From Lachnospiraceae bacterium (GTDB taxonomy: Bacteria; Bacillota; Clostridia; Lachnospirales; Lachnospiraceae): 64,000 nucleotides of DNA. Positions within the stretch are counted from its first letter, which is position 1. The number at the start of each line of letters is the position of its first letter. The DNA lies in contig JAETTM010000002.1 of assembly GCA_021769135.1 (NCBI GenBank), positions 1 to 64,000 of the forward strand, given 5' to 3'. The translations under genes were made by a program, and so were the position numbers. A model generated the notes under the pieces. The model worked only from the letters and a program-made list of their open reading frames with translations. It did no database searches and was not told the DNA's origin. Below are positions 46,102 through 56,073 of this stretch, piece after piece.

Positions 46102-47313
46102 ATGAGCGACTTGGATTTTTCTACATTAGGGCAGGAAATCGGAGAAAAAATAGAACAATTTATTAATTCCAAGGAAATGAAGGATGTCCAGGAAAATATC
46201 CGCAAGACGGTGGAGGACAGGATGGAAGATGTCCGCAGGTCAGCCAAGGATATGGCGGATTATGTGAACAAAAATATGGAAGCCCGCCAGGGAAATTTTT
46301 CCAAAGGAATGAATGAGGAAAGAAGGGAAGGAACTCTTCCAAAAGCTTATGGGAGACAGCTTCCCGTAGTCAGGAGACCGCAGGGGAGGGTGCTGGGGAT
46401 ATTGCTAACCATTTTCGGAACCTTCGGCGCGGTGATAGGATGGTCTTCGGCCCTGCTGGGGTACACCGCCACTTTTATGGTGGGCATGATGGAAGAAGGA
46501 ATGATTGCTTCCAGCGTATTGGCCGTTTTTGCGGCAGCATGTACATTTGCAGCGGTGGCAGGAGGCTTTTTAAGGCGCAGAGCCGGACGCTTCAGGAAAT
46601 ATGTGAAAACTATGGGTCAGAAAGATTTTTACGCTATTAAAGGGCTGGCGGAAGCGGTGCATAAAAGCGAAAAATTCGTGGTTAAAGATTTGAAAAAGAT
46701 GATTCATAAAGGCTGGTTCAGGGAAGGGCATTTGGATGCCCAGGAGACCTGCTTTATGCTGACGGAAGAATCCTATCAATTATACCTGAATGCCCAGAAA
46801 GAACTGGAACGTAGAAAAGAAGAGGCGGACAGGCTGGCCAGGGAGCAGGAGATGCTGGAGAAGGATCCGGTGAGGAAGCAGCTGAAACTGACTGTGGAGG
46901 AAGGCAACGAATATATTCGCAGGATAAGGGAAATTAACGACGATATTCCGGGGGAAGATATTTCTAACAAATTATACCGTCTGGAAAGGGTATGCAAGGA
47001 AATCTTTGACCACATTGAAGATAACCCGGAGAAGCTGCCGGACATCAGGAAGTTTATGAACTATTATTTGCCAACGACCTTGAAGCTGGTTCAGACATAC
47101 CATGAGTTCAGCGAGCAGCCGGTACAGGGGGAAAACATTACCAATGCCAAGAAGGAAATAGAAGAAATGCTGGATAACATCAACCAGGCATTTGAAAAAA
47201 TGTTTGACAAGCTGTTTGAGGATGATGCTATGGATATTTCTACGGACATATCGGTGATGTCTACAATGCTGGCGCAGGAAGGGCTTTTAGAGGACGGGAT
47301 TAAGGTTAAATAG
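46102..47313 (+). CDS. XpaC-family (5-bromo-4-chloroindolyl phosphate hydrolysis) protein
   Basis: This 403-residue protein has a charged amphipathic N-terminal helix region (FINSKEMKDVQENIRKTVED), two membrane helices (VLGILLTIFGTFGAVIG, SSVLAVFAAACTFAAVAGG; about 100-160), and a long cytoplasmic coiled-coil-rich part (DLKKMIHKGWFREGHLDAQE, MNYYLPTTLKLVQTYHEF). This is the XpaC pattern; family members almost always precede telA. The enzymatic name is historical and no hydrolase motif is seen. The start at 46102 has GGAGG five bases upstream; ATG 46090 would overlap that site. Confidence 0.85.
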   Translation: MSDLDFSTLGQEIGEKIEQFINSKEMKDVQENIRKTVEDRMEDVRRSAKDMADYVNKNMEARQGNFSKGMNEERREGTLPKAYGRQLPVVRRPQGRVLGILLTIFGTFGAVIGWSSALLGYTATFMVGMMEEGMIASSVLAVFAAACTFAAVAGGFLRRRAGRFRKYVKTMGQKDFYAIKGLAEAVHKSEKFVVKDLKKMIHKGWFREGHLDAQETCFMLTEESYQLYLNAQKELERRKEEADRLAREQEMLEKDPVRKQLKLTVEEGNEYIRRIREINDDIPGEDISNKLYRLERVCKEIFDHIEDNPEKLPDIRKFMNYYLPTTLKLVQTYHEFSEQPVQGENITNAKKEIEEMLDNINQAFEKMFDKLFEDDAMDISTDISVMSTMLAQEGLLEDGIKVK

Positions 47314-47393
47314 GACAAAGGTCAAATAAGACAAGAAATACAATAATACAAATGTTACTGTTACCAGGAAATAAAGAAAAGGGAGCAAATAAA

Positions 47394-48578
47394 ATGATGG
47401 AAGAGATTAAAAACGCGGAACCAGTATTGACATTAAATCCTTTTGAAGAAATAAAGGAAGAGCCCCAGGCTCCGGCCTTGCCGAAGGAAGCGGCGGAAGT
47501 CGTAACGGCTGCGGGAACAGCTGTGGAAGGGAAAAAAGAAGCGCCGGTGTTCGACGAGAGCACGCTGACGCCGGAAGAAAAGAAAATGGTGGATGATTTT
47601 GCCAACTCCATCGATTTGAAAAATTCCACGGTAGTGCTTCAGTATGGCGCGGGGGCGCAGAAGAAAATTGCGGATTTTTCGGAAACGGCGCTGGATAATG
47701 TAAGGAGCAAGGACTTGGGGGAAATCGGGGAACTTTTGTCCGGCGTAGTCTGTGAATTGAAAAAGTTTGACGAGGAAGAAGAAAAAGGAATATTCGGACT
47801 GTTCAAGAAGAGCAGCAACAAAATAACAGCCATGAAGAGCAAGTATGATAAGGCGGAGGCAAATATTAATAAAATCTGCGACGTCCTGGAGGGGCATCAG
47901 ATTCAGCTGCTGAAGGATACCGCTATGCTGGACAAGATGTATGAACTGAATAAAAATTATTTTAAAGAGCTGTCCATGTATATCATTGCCGGGAAGAAGA
48001 AACTGGCGAAGGTAAGGGAAGAAGAGCTTCCCGCATTGATGGCGAAAGCCCAGGCCAGCAGTTTCCCGGAGGATGCCCAGGCGGTGAATGACCTTGTAGC
48101 CTTATGCGACCGCTTTGAAAAGAAAATACATGATTTGGAACTGACGCGGATGGTTTCCATCCAAATGGCACCCCAGATTCGATTGGTACAGAGCAATGAC
48201 ACGCTGATGTCGGAGAAAATCCAGTCCACCCTTGTAAATACAATCCCATTATGGAAAAGCCAGATGGTATTAGCGCTGGGCATTAATCATTCTACCCAGG
48301 CGGCGGCAGCCCAGAGGGAAGTGACGGATATGACCAATGAGCTTTTAAAGAAAAATGCCGCGGTATTGAAAATAGCTACGGTGGAGACGGCAAAAGAAGC
48401 GGAACGGAGCATTGTGGACATAGAAACGTTAAAACAGACAAACGAATCCCTGATTTCCACTTTGGACGAGGTGCTGAGGATACAGACGGAAGGAAGGGAA
48501 AAACGCAGGGAGGCCGAAATAGAGCTGCGCCGCATCGAAGGCGATTTGAAAAACAGGCTGTTACAGGTACAGGGATAG
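47394..48578 (+). CDS. telA: TelA/KlaA-family toxic anion resistance protein
   Basis: This 394-residue soluble, mostly helical protein has the TelA core: DFANSIDLKNSTVVLQYGAG, AQKKIADFSETALDNVRSKD, LNKNYFKELSMYIIAGKKKL and the highly conserved RMVSIQMAPQIRLVQSNDTL, IPLWKSQMVLALGI. It is associated with tellurite or antimicrobial resistance and envelope stress; exact biochemistry is unknown. Start 47394 follows GGGAGC. It lies 80 bp after the xpaC-like gene and 14 bp before the radical-SAM gene. Confidence 0.92.
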   Translation: MMEEIKNAEPVLTLNPFEEIKEEPQAPALPKEAAEVVTAAGTAVEGKKEAPVFDESTLTPEEKKMVDDFANSIDLKNSTVVLQYGAGAQKKIADFSETALDNVRSKDLGEIGELLSGVVCELKKFDEEEEKGIFGLFKKSSNKITAMKSKYDKAEANINKICDVLEGHQIQLLKDTAMLDKMYELNKNYFKELSMYIIAGKKKLAKVREEELPALMAKAQASSFPEDAQAVNDLVALCDRFEKKIHDLELTRMVSIQMAPQIRLVQSNDTLMSEKIQSTLVNTIPLWKSQMVLALGINHSTQAAAAQREVTDMTNELLKKNAAVLKIATVETAKEAERSIVDIETLKQTNESLISTLDEVLRIQTEGREKRREAEIELRRIEGDLKNRLLQVQG

Positions 48579-48592
48579 CCGGGAGGACGCCA

Positions 48593-49492
48593 GTGATAGA
48601 ATATATTCCGGCAAAAACGATAGTGGCCAGGACCAAAAGTTCGGACTGGTTCGGCACGGATTATAATATGAACATATATAAAGGCTGTTGCCATGGATGC
48701 ATTTACTGCGACAGCCGCTCGGAATGTTATCATATTGATAATTTTGATAAAGTCCGGGCAAAGGAAAATGCTTTACAGATTATCAGGGATGATTTGCGCA
48801 GGAAAGTGAAAAAGGGGGTAATCGGAACGGGCGCTATGAGCGACCCATATAACCCTTTTGAGGAAAGGCTTTGCCTGACAAGGCACGCCCTGGAACTGGT
48901 GGATGCCTATGAATTCGGCGTGGCGATTGCTACGAAAAGTGCGCTTATAGCGCGGGATATAGATATTTTATGCGGCATCCAGGAGCATTCGCCGGTCCTT
49001 TGTAAGATAACGATAACGGCAGCGGATGATGCTCTGTCGGAAAAAATAGAGCCGGGAGCGTCCGTCTCTTCCAGACGTTTTTGGGCACTGTCCAAACTGG
49101 GGGAGAATGGGATATTCGCCGGCATACTGCTTATGCCGGTTTTGCCTTTTTTGGAAGATAACGAAGAAAATATTATGGGGATAGTGAAACGGGCGGATGA
49201 GTGCGGATGCCGTTTTATTTATCCAGCCTTTGGCATGACGCTGAGGCAGAACCAGAGGGATTATTATTATGGGAAACTGAATGCGCTTTTTCCCAATGAA
49301 AATCTGGTAGGAAAATACAGGAAACAGTACGGGAATTCCTATGAATGCCGCTCGCCCAAAGCGGCGCAGCTGTATCGGAAATTTGCTGAGGAGTGCGAAC
49401 GGAGAGGAATTTTGTACCGCATGAAGGATATAATCCATGCTTATAAGAAAAATTATGGGGAAAATCAGCTGAATTTTTTGGATAGAATATAA
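48593..49492 (+). CDS. SPL-family radical SAM protein
   Basis: This 299-residue protein has a radical-SAM cluster motif CX3CX2C at Cys32, Cys36, Cys39 (YKGCCHGCIYCDSR), then GTGAMSDPYNPFE, the Thr-Lys strand GVAIATKSALIARD, and KITITAADDALSEKIEPGAS. It belongs to the spore-photoproduct-lyase-like family widespread in Firmicutes; most members have unknown substrates and SplB itself is a DNA repair enzyme. It starts at GTG 48593 after GGGAGG. It appears co-transcribed with xpaC-telA. Confidence 0.88.
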   Translation: MIEYIPAKTIVARTKSSDWFGTDYNMNIYKGCCHGCIYCDSRSECYHIDNFDKVRAKENALQIIRDDLRRKVKKGVIGTGAMSDPYNPFEERLCLTRHALELVDAYEFGVAIATKSALIARDIDILCGIQEHSPVLCKITITAADDALSEKIEPGASVSSRRFWALSKLGENGIFAGILLMPVLPFLEDNEENIMGIVKRADECGCRFIYPAFGMTLRQNQRDYYYGKLNALFPNENLVGKYRKQYGNSYECRSPKAAQLYRKFAEECERRGILYRMKDIIHAYKKNYGENQLNFLDRI

Positions 49493-49656
49493 GGACTTAC
49501 AGGGAGAATCTTAATAATTTATAAAAGTGTGTACCTGGTTTTCATTTTGTGATATCTATTATATAGAGAAATATTTTCAATAATGAAAAGCGGCAGCGTT
49601 GTTTCCGCAAAATACGGATTTTACATCGAAAAAACATTATTTGCGTGGGGGAAATG

Positions 49657-50622
49657 ATGGGTATACACGAATTGGAATTGATTGACTTGGAGGAAGAAGA
49701 GGAACCGGCTTATAGAAGGAAGGAACGCAGGACAAGCCGTCCGGTGCGAAGGCGGGAACTGGAAGAATGGCCGATGGACGAGTGGGAGGATGATTGGCTG
49801 GAAGAAGAGGAACCGAAGCCCCGAAAACGGAAAGCGGAGAAGCCAGCGGCCAAAAGCTCGAAAGCGGAGGAAATAAAAAGGAAAAAGAAAAAACGCAAAA
49901 GGCGGGCAAGGCTCATCCGCAGCGTAACTACTCTGCTTACCCTTTTTGCAGTAACGGCATTCTTCGTAGTAATAGCCTGGCTGGCGGTAACTTTTTATAC
50001 GGAATGGAAAGGGAAGGAAAGGATGGCATCCGCCGTTTCCACAGTGGATGTGGAGGAAGTGGCTCCCGTTCAGGATATCAGGAAATGGGCGGATTTCTAT
50101 GCTTTGGAATTGGAACGGCCGGAACTGGCGGTGGATTTGCTGACAGTAAACGAATATTCCAGGCCGGGGGAAGCATTGCCGGAAGTAAAAAGTATTTTTA
50201 TCCATTATACGGCAAACGCAGGAACAACGGCGGAGCAGAACAGGAGTTATTTCGAGTCGCTCGCCGAGAGCCATGAACGCTCGGCCAGCGCCCATTTTGT
50301 AATCGGTTTTGACGGAACTATCGTGCAATGCATACCGACCAAGGAGATTGCTTATGCGGTAAAAGGGCGCAACTATGACTCTATTTCCATCGAATGCTGT
50401 TATGTGCAGGAAAATGGAAAATTTGAGCCGGCGACTTATAATTCCCTGATTGAACTTACGGCCTGGCTTCTTCATAAATATCAACTGGAGCCGGAGGATG
50501 TGCTGCGCCATTATGATGAAGGCGGCAAAAACTGCCCGAAATATTATGTGGAACACGAAGACGCCTGGGCCAGATTTTTAGGCGATTTGGAAATCTATAT
50601 GCGGAACCTGTCACAAGGATAA
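49657..50622 (+). CDS. Membrane-anchored N-acetylmuramoyl-L-alanine amidase (PGRP fold)
   Basis: This 321-residue protein has a highly charged cytoplasmic N-terminus (acidic then Lys/Arg-rich, about 1-90), one membrane helix (SVTTLLTLFAVTAFFVVIAW), and an extracellular amidase_2 domain (about 175-315). Zinc ligands are apparent: His in KSIFIHYTANAG, His and Cys in LRHYDEGGKNCPKY; SAHFVIGFDGTIVQCIP is the usual core strand. It cleaves the amide between muramic acid and the stem peptide. Start 49657 has GGGGG five bases upstream. It has no operon partner; GH31 follows after 80 bp. Confidence 0.85.
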   Translation: MGIHELELIDLEEEEEPAYRRKERRTSRPVRRRELEEWPMDEWEDDWLEEEEPKPRKRKAEKPAAKSSKAEEIKRKKKKRKRRARLIRSVTTLLTLFAVTAFFVVIAWLAVTFYTEWKGKERMASAVSTVDVEEVAPVQDIRKWADFYALELERPELAVDLLTVNEYSRPGEALPEVKSIFIHYTANAGTTAEQNRSYFESLAESHERSASAHFVIGFDGTIVQCIPTKEIAYAVKGRNYDSISIECCYVQENGKFEPATYNSLIELTAWLLHKYQLEPEDVLRHYDEGGKNCPKYYVEHEDAWARFLGDLEIYMRNLSQG

Positions 50623-50702
50623 GGAAGGGAAATTGCTCTGCAAAAAGAAGTATTATGGGTACTGAATGGGCAATTGCGGAACTATAATTAGGAGGTTAAG
50701 GG

Positions 50703-52784
50703 ATGGTAAGGAAGTATGTATTTGGCACCCCATTGGAAACGGGGGCGGTAGTTTCCAACGGATTGAAAGGGGAAAACGGTTTTGCGGAACTGGCTGGAAC
50801 GGAAGGAAAAGCGGATTTGACGGAAATGACAGGGCTTGGGAAATATTTTTCCTTAATTCCTGCGGGAGAAGGGGAGGAAGGACTGCGTTTCGTCCATCGG
50901 ATGGACCGGGAGGATATTGTCTATGGTCTGGGCGAAAATGTGCGTGGAATCAACAAGCGGGGATGGATTTATGAGAGCTGCTGCAGCGACAACCCAAACC
51001 ATAGGGAGGACACCCGCGCTTTGTATGGGGCGCACAATTTTCTTATGGTAAAGGGGAAGAATAAGAATTTTGGAATATTTGTGGATTATCCGGGAAAAGT
51101 TGTTTTCGATGTGGGCTACAGCAAGATGCAGGAACTGGCGATAACCGTGCCGGACGGAAATTTGTATTTTTACCTGATGGAAGGGGAGACGCCGGAGGAA
51201 CTGGTGAAGGAACTGCGCCAACTGACAGGGAGGAGCTACATTCCCCCCAAGTGGGCTTTTGGATATGGACAGAGTAGGTGGAGCTATATGACGGCGGAGG
51301 AAGTGCGGGAAGTGGCGCGGCTGCACCGGGAGAATGGAATTCCGCTGGACAGCATTTATCTGGATATCGATTATATGGAGCGGTACAAAGATTTTACCGT
51401 TGATGAAGAACGTTTTCCGGATTTCGGGAAGCTGGTGGAAGAAATGAAGGAAATGGGCATTCATCTCGTTCCTATTATAGATGCGGGCGTTAAGGTGGAA
51501 GACGGCTACAGCGTTTATGAGGAAGGGGTGGAGAAAGGATATTTCTGCCGGACGCAGGACGGGGAGTTCTTTACGGCAGGGGTTTGGCCCGGAAAGGTGC
51601 ATTTCCCTGATATGCTCAATGAGGAAGCCAACCGATGGTTCGGCGGAAAGTATAAGGTTCTTTTGGATCAGGGGATTGACGGATTCTGGAATGATATGAA
51701 TGAACCGGCGATTTTTTATTCCGAGAGCCATTTAAAAGAAGTGTTTGAAAATCTGGCGGATTATAAGGACAAAAACCTGGACTTGCAGTCTTTCTTCCGC
51801 TTTAAAGGCATGGTATCCGATATCAGCAATAACGAAAAAGATTACGAAAGCTTTTACCACGTATTCCATGGGGAAAAAATACGGCATGACAAAGTGCATA
51901 ATTTGTTCGGATTCTATATGACAAAGGCGGCTTCCCAGGCTTTTGAGGAACTTTGCCCGGAGAAGCGGGTTCTGATGTATTCCCGTTCCTCTTATATCGG
52001 CATGCACCGCTACGGGGGAATTTGGATGGGGGATAATTTGTCCTGGTGGAGCCATATCCTGCTGAATATCCGAATGCTGCCTTCTTTAAATATGTGCGGC
52101 TTCCTGTATACGGGGGCGGATTTGGGCGGTTTTGGCGCGGATACTACGGAAGATTTGCTGATGCGCTGGCTGGAATTCGGCATTTTCACGCCATTGATGC
52201 GGAATCATTCCGCATTGGGAACGAGGCAGCAGGAGGTTTACCGTTTTGAAAATCAAGAGGCTTTCCGCCATATCATAGAGCTCCGTTATGGCCTTTTGCC
52301 TTACATTTACAGCGAATATATGAAAGCGGCCCTTTCGGACGGCATGTATGCAAAGCCTTTGGCTTTCGCTTATCCGGAAGATGAACGGGCGAAACGGGTG
52401 GAAGACCAGCTGTTAATCGGGGAAAGCATTATGGTGGCCCCTGTTTATGAGCAGAATGCAACAGGACGCTATGTTTATCTGCCGGAGAAGATGAAGATGG
52501 TGCGGTTCCGGACGCTGACGGACAGGGAGGAAACCGTGTTGGAGCAGGGTGACCATTACATAGAGATTCCGTTGGAAGAAGTGGTGCTTTTTATACGCCC
52601 GGAACACATCCTTCCTTTGGCGGAAAAAGGCGGACAGAGCGTGGAGGAAGTGGATTTTGAAAATCTGACATTGCTGGATTTCACTTTGGAAGAAAGCAGC
52701 TACGAATATTACAGCGATGACGGCTATGGCAAGGATTTTGAGAATCCGGCGCATAGGAAAGTCTTTAGGAAAAAGGCTAAATAG
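50703..52784 (+). CDS. Glycoside hydrolase family 31 alpha-glucosidase
   Basis: This 693-residue cytoplasmic enzyme (no signal peptide) has GH31 landmarks: YGLGENVRGINKRGW, PPKWAFGYGQSRWSYMTAEE, DSIYLDIDYM, the nucleophile Asp in GFWNDMNEPAIF (about residue 330), YSRSSYIGMHRYGGIWMGDN with the acid-base region, and GADLGGFGADTTEDLLMRW, TPLMRNHSALG. Substrates are alpha-glucosides or isomaltooligosaccharides. AGGAGG precedes the start. The gene carries no visible regulator. Confidence 0.92.
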   Translation: MVRKYVFGTPLETGAVVSNGLKGENGFAELAGTEGKADLTEMTGLGKYFSLIPAGEGEEGLRFVHRMDREDIVYGLGENVRGINKRGWIYESCCSDNPNHREDTRALYGAHNFLMVKGKNKNFGIFVDYPGKVVFDVGYSKMQELAITVPDGNLYFYLMEGETPEELVKELRQLTGRSYIPPKWAFGYGQSRWSYMTAEEVREVARLHRENGIPLDSIYLDIDYMERYKDFTVDEERFPDFGKLVEEMKEMGIHLVPIIDAGVKVEDGYSVYEEGVEKGYFCRTQDGEFFTAGVWPGKVHFPDMLNEEANRWFGGKYKVLLDQGIDGFWNDMNEPAIFYSESHLKEVFENLADYKDKNLDLQSFFRFKGMVSDISNNEKDYESFYHVFHGEKIRHDKVHNLFGFYMTKAASQAFEELCPEKRVLMYSRSSYIGMHRYGGIWMGDNLSWWSHILLNIRMLPSLNMCGFLYTGADLGGFGADTTEDLLMRWLEFGIFTPLMRNHSALGTRQQEVYRFENQEAFRHIIELRYGLLPYIYSEYMKAALSDGMYAKPLAFAYPEDERAKRVEDQLLIGESIMVAPVYEQNATGRYVYLPEKMKMVRFRTLTDREETVLEQGDHYIEIPLEEVVLFIRPEHILPLAEKGGQSVEEVDFENLTLLDFTLEESSYEYYSDDGYGKDFENPAHRKVFRKKAK

Positions 52785-52849
52785 GGCTTTGACAAGGCGG
52801 AGCGGATTGAAATAACGAAAGGTAAAGAACGAAAGAAAGGGCAGGTATT

Positions 52850-53218
52850 ATGAACATTTTATTTGTGGAGTATCCGAAATGCAGCACTTGCCAGAAGGCA
52901 AAGAAATGGCTGGAAGGGAAAGGGGTTGTGTTTACCAGCCGCAATATAAAAGAGGAAAGGCCGGGAAGGGAAGAGCTGGAGGAATGGCATAAGAAGAGCG
53001 GCCTGGATTTAAAGCGTTTTTTCAATACCAGCGGAAACCTCTATAAAGAAATGAAGCTAAAGGATAAGCTGCCCCAGATGAGCCAGGAGGAAAAATACGA
53101 ATTGCTGGCTACGGACGGCATGTTGGTAAAACGGCCTATTGTGGTGGCCGGGGATACTGTCCTGGTAGGGTTTAAGGAAGGCGAGTGGGAGCAGGGCCTG
53201 CTTTCAAACACGCTCTAA
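52850..53218 (+). CDS. ArsC/Spx-family thioredoxin-fold protein
   Basis: This 122-residue protein has Cys11 and Cys14 in [14 protein letters not shown], then [31 protein letters not shown] and [20 protein letters not shown]. This is the arsenate reductase-like/Spx/MgsR family in Firmicutes. The CxxC and the non-specific setting favour a YusI-like redox protein rather than a proven arsenate reductase. Its stop overlaps by 4 bp with the convergent yyaL-like gene. Confidence 0.88.
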   Translation: MNILFVEYPKCSTCQKAKKWLEGKGVVFTSRNIKEERPGREELEEWHKKSGLDLKRFFNTSGNLYKEMKLKDKLPQMSQEEKYELLATDGMLVKRPIVVAGDTVLVGFKEGEWEQGLLSNTL

Positions 53219-55164
53219 AATAAAGGGGGATGATTCGACGGAGGCAGGCAGAGGCGGTCTCTGCATACATAATAGGTAGTTTTCCCATTGAGCAAAGGAT
53301 ACTCTTCTGTCTCCTGCTTTAAAAGCCGCACATCGGCATACAAAGGCAGTTTCCTAAGGATTTCCCCTTCCGTATCCGTATCTGTCAGGACTGCGGTAAT
53401 GACAGGCATGGGATGAAGATGCATGAGCAGGGCAAGAAGAAAGAAGCTGTGCCCTGCAGGATAGTGCGCGGCCTGGGAGGACAGAAAGCGGAGCTGCCCC
53501 CTGGCCAGCTGTTCATATTCCTGTTTTTCTGTGATTTGTGAGAGCCGCAGCAGGCAGTAAGCCATGACGGAATTGCCGCTGGGCAGAGCCCCGTCATAAG
53601 TTTCTTGCGGCCTGGCAATCAGGAGGTCATTTTCTTTTCCATATAAAAAATATCCCCCGTTTTTATTGTCCGTAAACTGGCACAGGACTTCCCCGCAAAT
53701 CTGTTCCGCGCGCCTTAGATAATCTGTTTTTCCGGTGGCTTCATAGAGATGAAGCAGAGCCGCCGTATAATAAGCATATTCGTCCAGGAAGCCTTTGACA
53801 AAACGGATATGCTTCCGGAAGCTGACATAAAGGGTGTTTCCGTAGGCCAGGTTTTTTTCAATATAGCGCTGTGCCCTGCCGGCGGAGGAAAGATAGCCGG
53901 GTTTTCCCGTTATGCGGTATAAAATCGTCATGGCGCATATCATAAGGGCATTCCAGGAAGTTAAAACTTTGTCATCCAGATGAAGCGGAAAGCGGGATTT
54001 GCGGTAAGCGTACAAAAGTTCTTTTTCTCCTTCAAAATCATCGGAGATATCGCTGCCATGCAAAAGGTTGGGAATATTTTTGCCCTTGAAATTCCCCCGT
54101 TTGGTAATGCCGAAATGGGCGCAGAAGCGCCGCCCCCGCTCTTTGCCCAGAAGATGATGGATTTCTTCTTCTTTCCAGAGATAAAATTTCCCTTCTTCCC
54201 CTTCGCTGTCCGCATCCTGCGCGGAGTAAAATTCCCCTTTGCGGCCTGTCATATCCCGGAGCACATAAGAGGCTGTTTTTTCCGCGGTATCCAGAAAAAT
54301 TTTATCGCCGGATACCTTATAGGCGGCGGAATAGGCGATGATAAGCAATGCGTTATCGTACAGCATTTTTTCAAAATGGGGAGCGAGGTAATAGTTATCG
54401 GTGGAATATCTGGAAAACCCAAAACCAATTTGGTCAAAAATACCTCCCCTGCGCATCCGCTCCAAAGTAAAGGATACCTGTTCCCAAATAGCTTTGTCAT
54501 CATGTATTTGCGAGTACAGCATGAGGAAAAGAAGGTTATGGGGAGCGGGGAATTTGGGCGCGCTGCCAAAACCGCCGTATTTGCGGTCGAAGCTGTGGGA
54601 AAAAAGCTTCGCTGCCTTTTCCGGCAGGCTGCAGTCGATTTCCCCATGGGCCATATCGGAGGTTTCATGTTCGTTCCAATGGGAAAGAATGCCCTGGGCG
54701 GAATCCAGCAATTCTTTTTGATTGTTTTCCCATAATCCGGCGATGGACAGCAGAATATCTTCGAATCCGGGCATACCCCTTTCCGGGGAAGGGGGGAAAT
54801 ATGTTCCGGCAAAGAAAGGCCGTTGGTCGGGCATCAGAAAAAGGCTCATGGGCCATCCGCCGCTTCCGGTCATGGCCTGGCAGGCGGCCATATAAACGCT
54901 GTCGATATCGGGCCGCTCTTCCCTGTCCACCTTGACGGACACGAAATATCGGTTGAGAATATCGGCGATACGCTGATTCTCAAAGCTTTCCCGTTCCATT
55001 ACATGGCACCAATGGCAGGTGCTGTAGCCAATGCTTAAAAAAATGGGTTTGTTTTCCCGAGCGGCTTTATCGAAGGCTTCCTTCGTCCAGGGATACCAGT
55101 CCACAGGGTTTTCGGCGTGTTGGAGCAGATAGGGGCTGCTTTGGTCCTTTAAGTGATTGCTCAT
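53215..55164 (-). CDS. YyaL/DUF255 thioredoxin-domain protein with alpha/alpha-barrel
   Basis: This 649-residue protein has an N-terminal thioredoxin-like domain (about 1-160; [35 protein letters not shown] with Cys50 and Cys53, [20 protein letters not shown]) and an N-acylglucosamine-2-epimerase-like six-hairpin region ([48 protein letters not shown]). Members are near-universal, cytoplasmic and of unknown substrate. The 5' side faces the HicAB promoter region. Confidence 0.92.
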   Translation of the reverse strand: MSNHLKDQSSPYLLQHAENPVDWYPWTKEAFDKAARENKPIFLSIGYSTCHWCHVMERESFENQRIADILNRYFVSVKVDREERPDIDSVYMAACQAMTGSGGWPMSLFLMPDQRPFFAGTYFPPSPERGMPGFEDILLSIAGLWENNQKELLDSAQGILSHWNEHETSDMAHGEIDCSLPEKAAKLFSHSFDRKYGGFGSAPKFPAPHNLLFLMLYSQIHDDKAIWEQVSFTLERMRRGGIFDQIGFGFSRYSTDNYYLAPHFEKMLYDNALLIIAYSAAYKVSGDKIFLDTAEKTASYVLRDMTGRKGEFYSAQDADSEGEEGKFYLWKEEEIHHLLGKERGRRFCAHFGITKRGNFKGKNIPNLLHGSDISDDFEGEKELLYAYRKSRFPLHLDDKVLTSWNALMICAMTILYRITGKPGYLSSAGRAQRYIEKNLAYGNTLYVSFRKHIRFVKGFLDEYAYYTAALLHLYEATGKTDYLRRAEQICGEVLCQFTDNKNGGYFLYGKENDLLIARPQETYDGALPSGNSVMAYCLLRLSQITEKQEYEQLARGQLRFLSSQAAHYPAGHSFFLLALLMHLHPMPVITAVLTDTDTEGEILRKLPLYADVRLLKQETEEYPLLNGKTTYYVCRDRLCLPPSNHPPLF

Positions 55165-55315
55165 GATAGGGCTCCTTTCCGGTGCGTCATTATATTAGGA
55201 ACAGTTTTTTAATACCGATTGCGAAATTTTTCTGAAAAGTAGTTTGCACAGTTGCGCGTAGTTTATGTGGCAGAGATGATAAAAATGATTGTTTGGTTGT
55301 ATTGCACACAATATA

Positions 55316-55369
55316 TACGCACATTTTATGCGTAAATATGTTGAAGTGCGCATAAAAAGGGAGTATAAT
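55316..55369 (+). promoter_or_regulatory. HicAB promoter with overlapping inverted repeat
   Basis: TTGAAG (55341-55346) and TATAAT (55364-55369) are 17 bp apart. Directly upstream TACGCA (55316-55321) and TGCGTA (55329-55334) form an inverted repeat, and GTGCGCATAAA inside the spacer repeats half of it. This suits autoregulation by HicB. Confidence 0.6.
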
Positions 55370-55392
55370 ACATAGTATAAGGAGAAAACAAT

Positions 55393-55575
55393 ATGACAGT
55401 TCGGGAAATACTAAAGGTGCTTCATAAAGATGGATGGTATATTGCCAATCAAGAAGGTTCTCATATAAGCCTAAAGCACCCAGTAAAGCCCGGAAAGGTC
55501 ACAGTGGCAAACCACAGCGGCGACCTGAAGCCGGGAACGCTAAACAGCATTTATAAACAGGCGGGGCTTAAATAG
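55393..55575 (+). CDS. hicA: HicA-family mRNA interferase toxin
   Basis: This 60-residue dsRBD-like fold protein is typical HicA: REILKVLHKDGWYIANQEGS, catalytic His24 in GSHISLKHP, then KVTVANHSGDLKPGTLNSI, and it ends with YKQAGLK. GGAG precedes the ATG by eight bases. HicB follows after 39 bp. Confidence 0.93.
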   Translation: MTVREILKVLHKDGWYIANQEGSHISLKHPVKPGKVTVANHSGDLKPGTLNSIYKQAGLK

Positions 55576-55614
55576 CCTTATTGTCTGCGGTTCTTACAGA
55601 AAGGAGCATTATTT

Positions 55615-56028
55615 ATGCAGAATTTAACTTATCTTGCAGTTTTTGAACCATCTACAGACGGCGCATATAGCATTTACTTCCCTGATTTACCCGGATGTAT
55701 TAGCTTTGGAAACAATCTGGAAGAAGCTGCACGCATGGCTGCGGAAGCCGCAAGCCTTCATGTGTACAGTATGGAATGTGACAATGAAGAAATTCCCACT
55801 CCATCCGTAAATCTACCCAAAGAAGATACCGAAGGAAATGTTGTAATGCCCGTTACAATCCACCCTGATTTATTCCGCATGAAAAAGGACAACGAACGGG
55901 TTAAGACAAACATCACTCTCCCGGCATGGCTGAAAAGGATTGCAGAGGAACAAAAGGTAAATTATTCCCGGCTCTTGGAAACTGCCCTGATGGATTATCT
56001 GCAAATTCCTATGTCCGGCAGACAATAA
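55615..56028 (+). CDS. hicB: HicB-family antitoxin
   Basis: This 137-residue protein has the HicB partial RNase H fold (LTYLAVFEPSTDGAYSIYFP, DLPGCISFGNNLEEAARM) and a C-terminal helix region with NITLPAWLKRIAEEQKVNYS-RLLETAL, a ribbon-helix-helix DNA-binding domain. It neutralises HicA and represses the promoter. GAAAGGAGC lies just upstream. Both genes are intact, so the module is probably functional. Confidence 0.93.
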   Translation: MQNLTYLAVFEPSTDGAYSIYFPDLPGCISFGNNLEEAARMAAEAASLHVYSMECDNEEIPTPSVNLPKEDTEGNVVMPVTIHPDLFRMKKDNERVKTNITLPAWLKRIAEEQKVNYSRLLETALMDYLQIPMSGRQ

Positions 56029-56073
56029 GCCCTTGCCCTGTTGCCTGGAACTTTTAGAAAGGAGCCTTTTCCC

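Noticed and set aside
49645-50560. Long minus-strand frames opposite the amidase gene
   Set aside because: They are antisense to a gene with clear amidase motifs and arise from its purine-rich, charged-residue codons.
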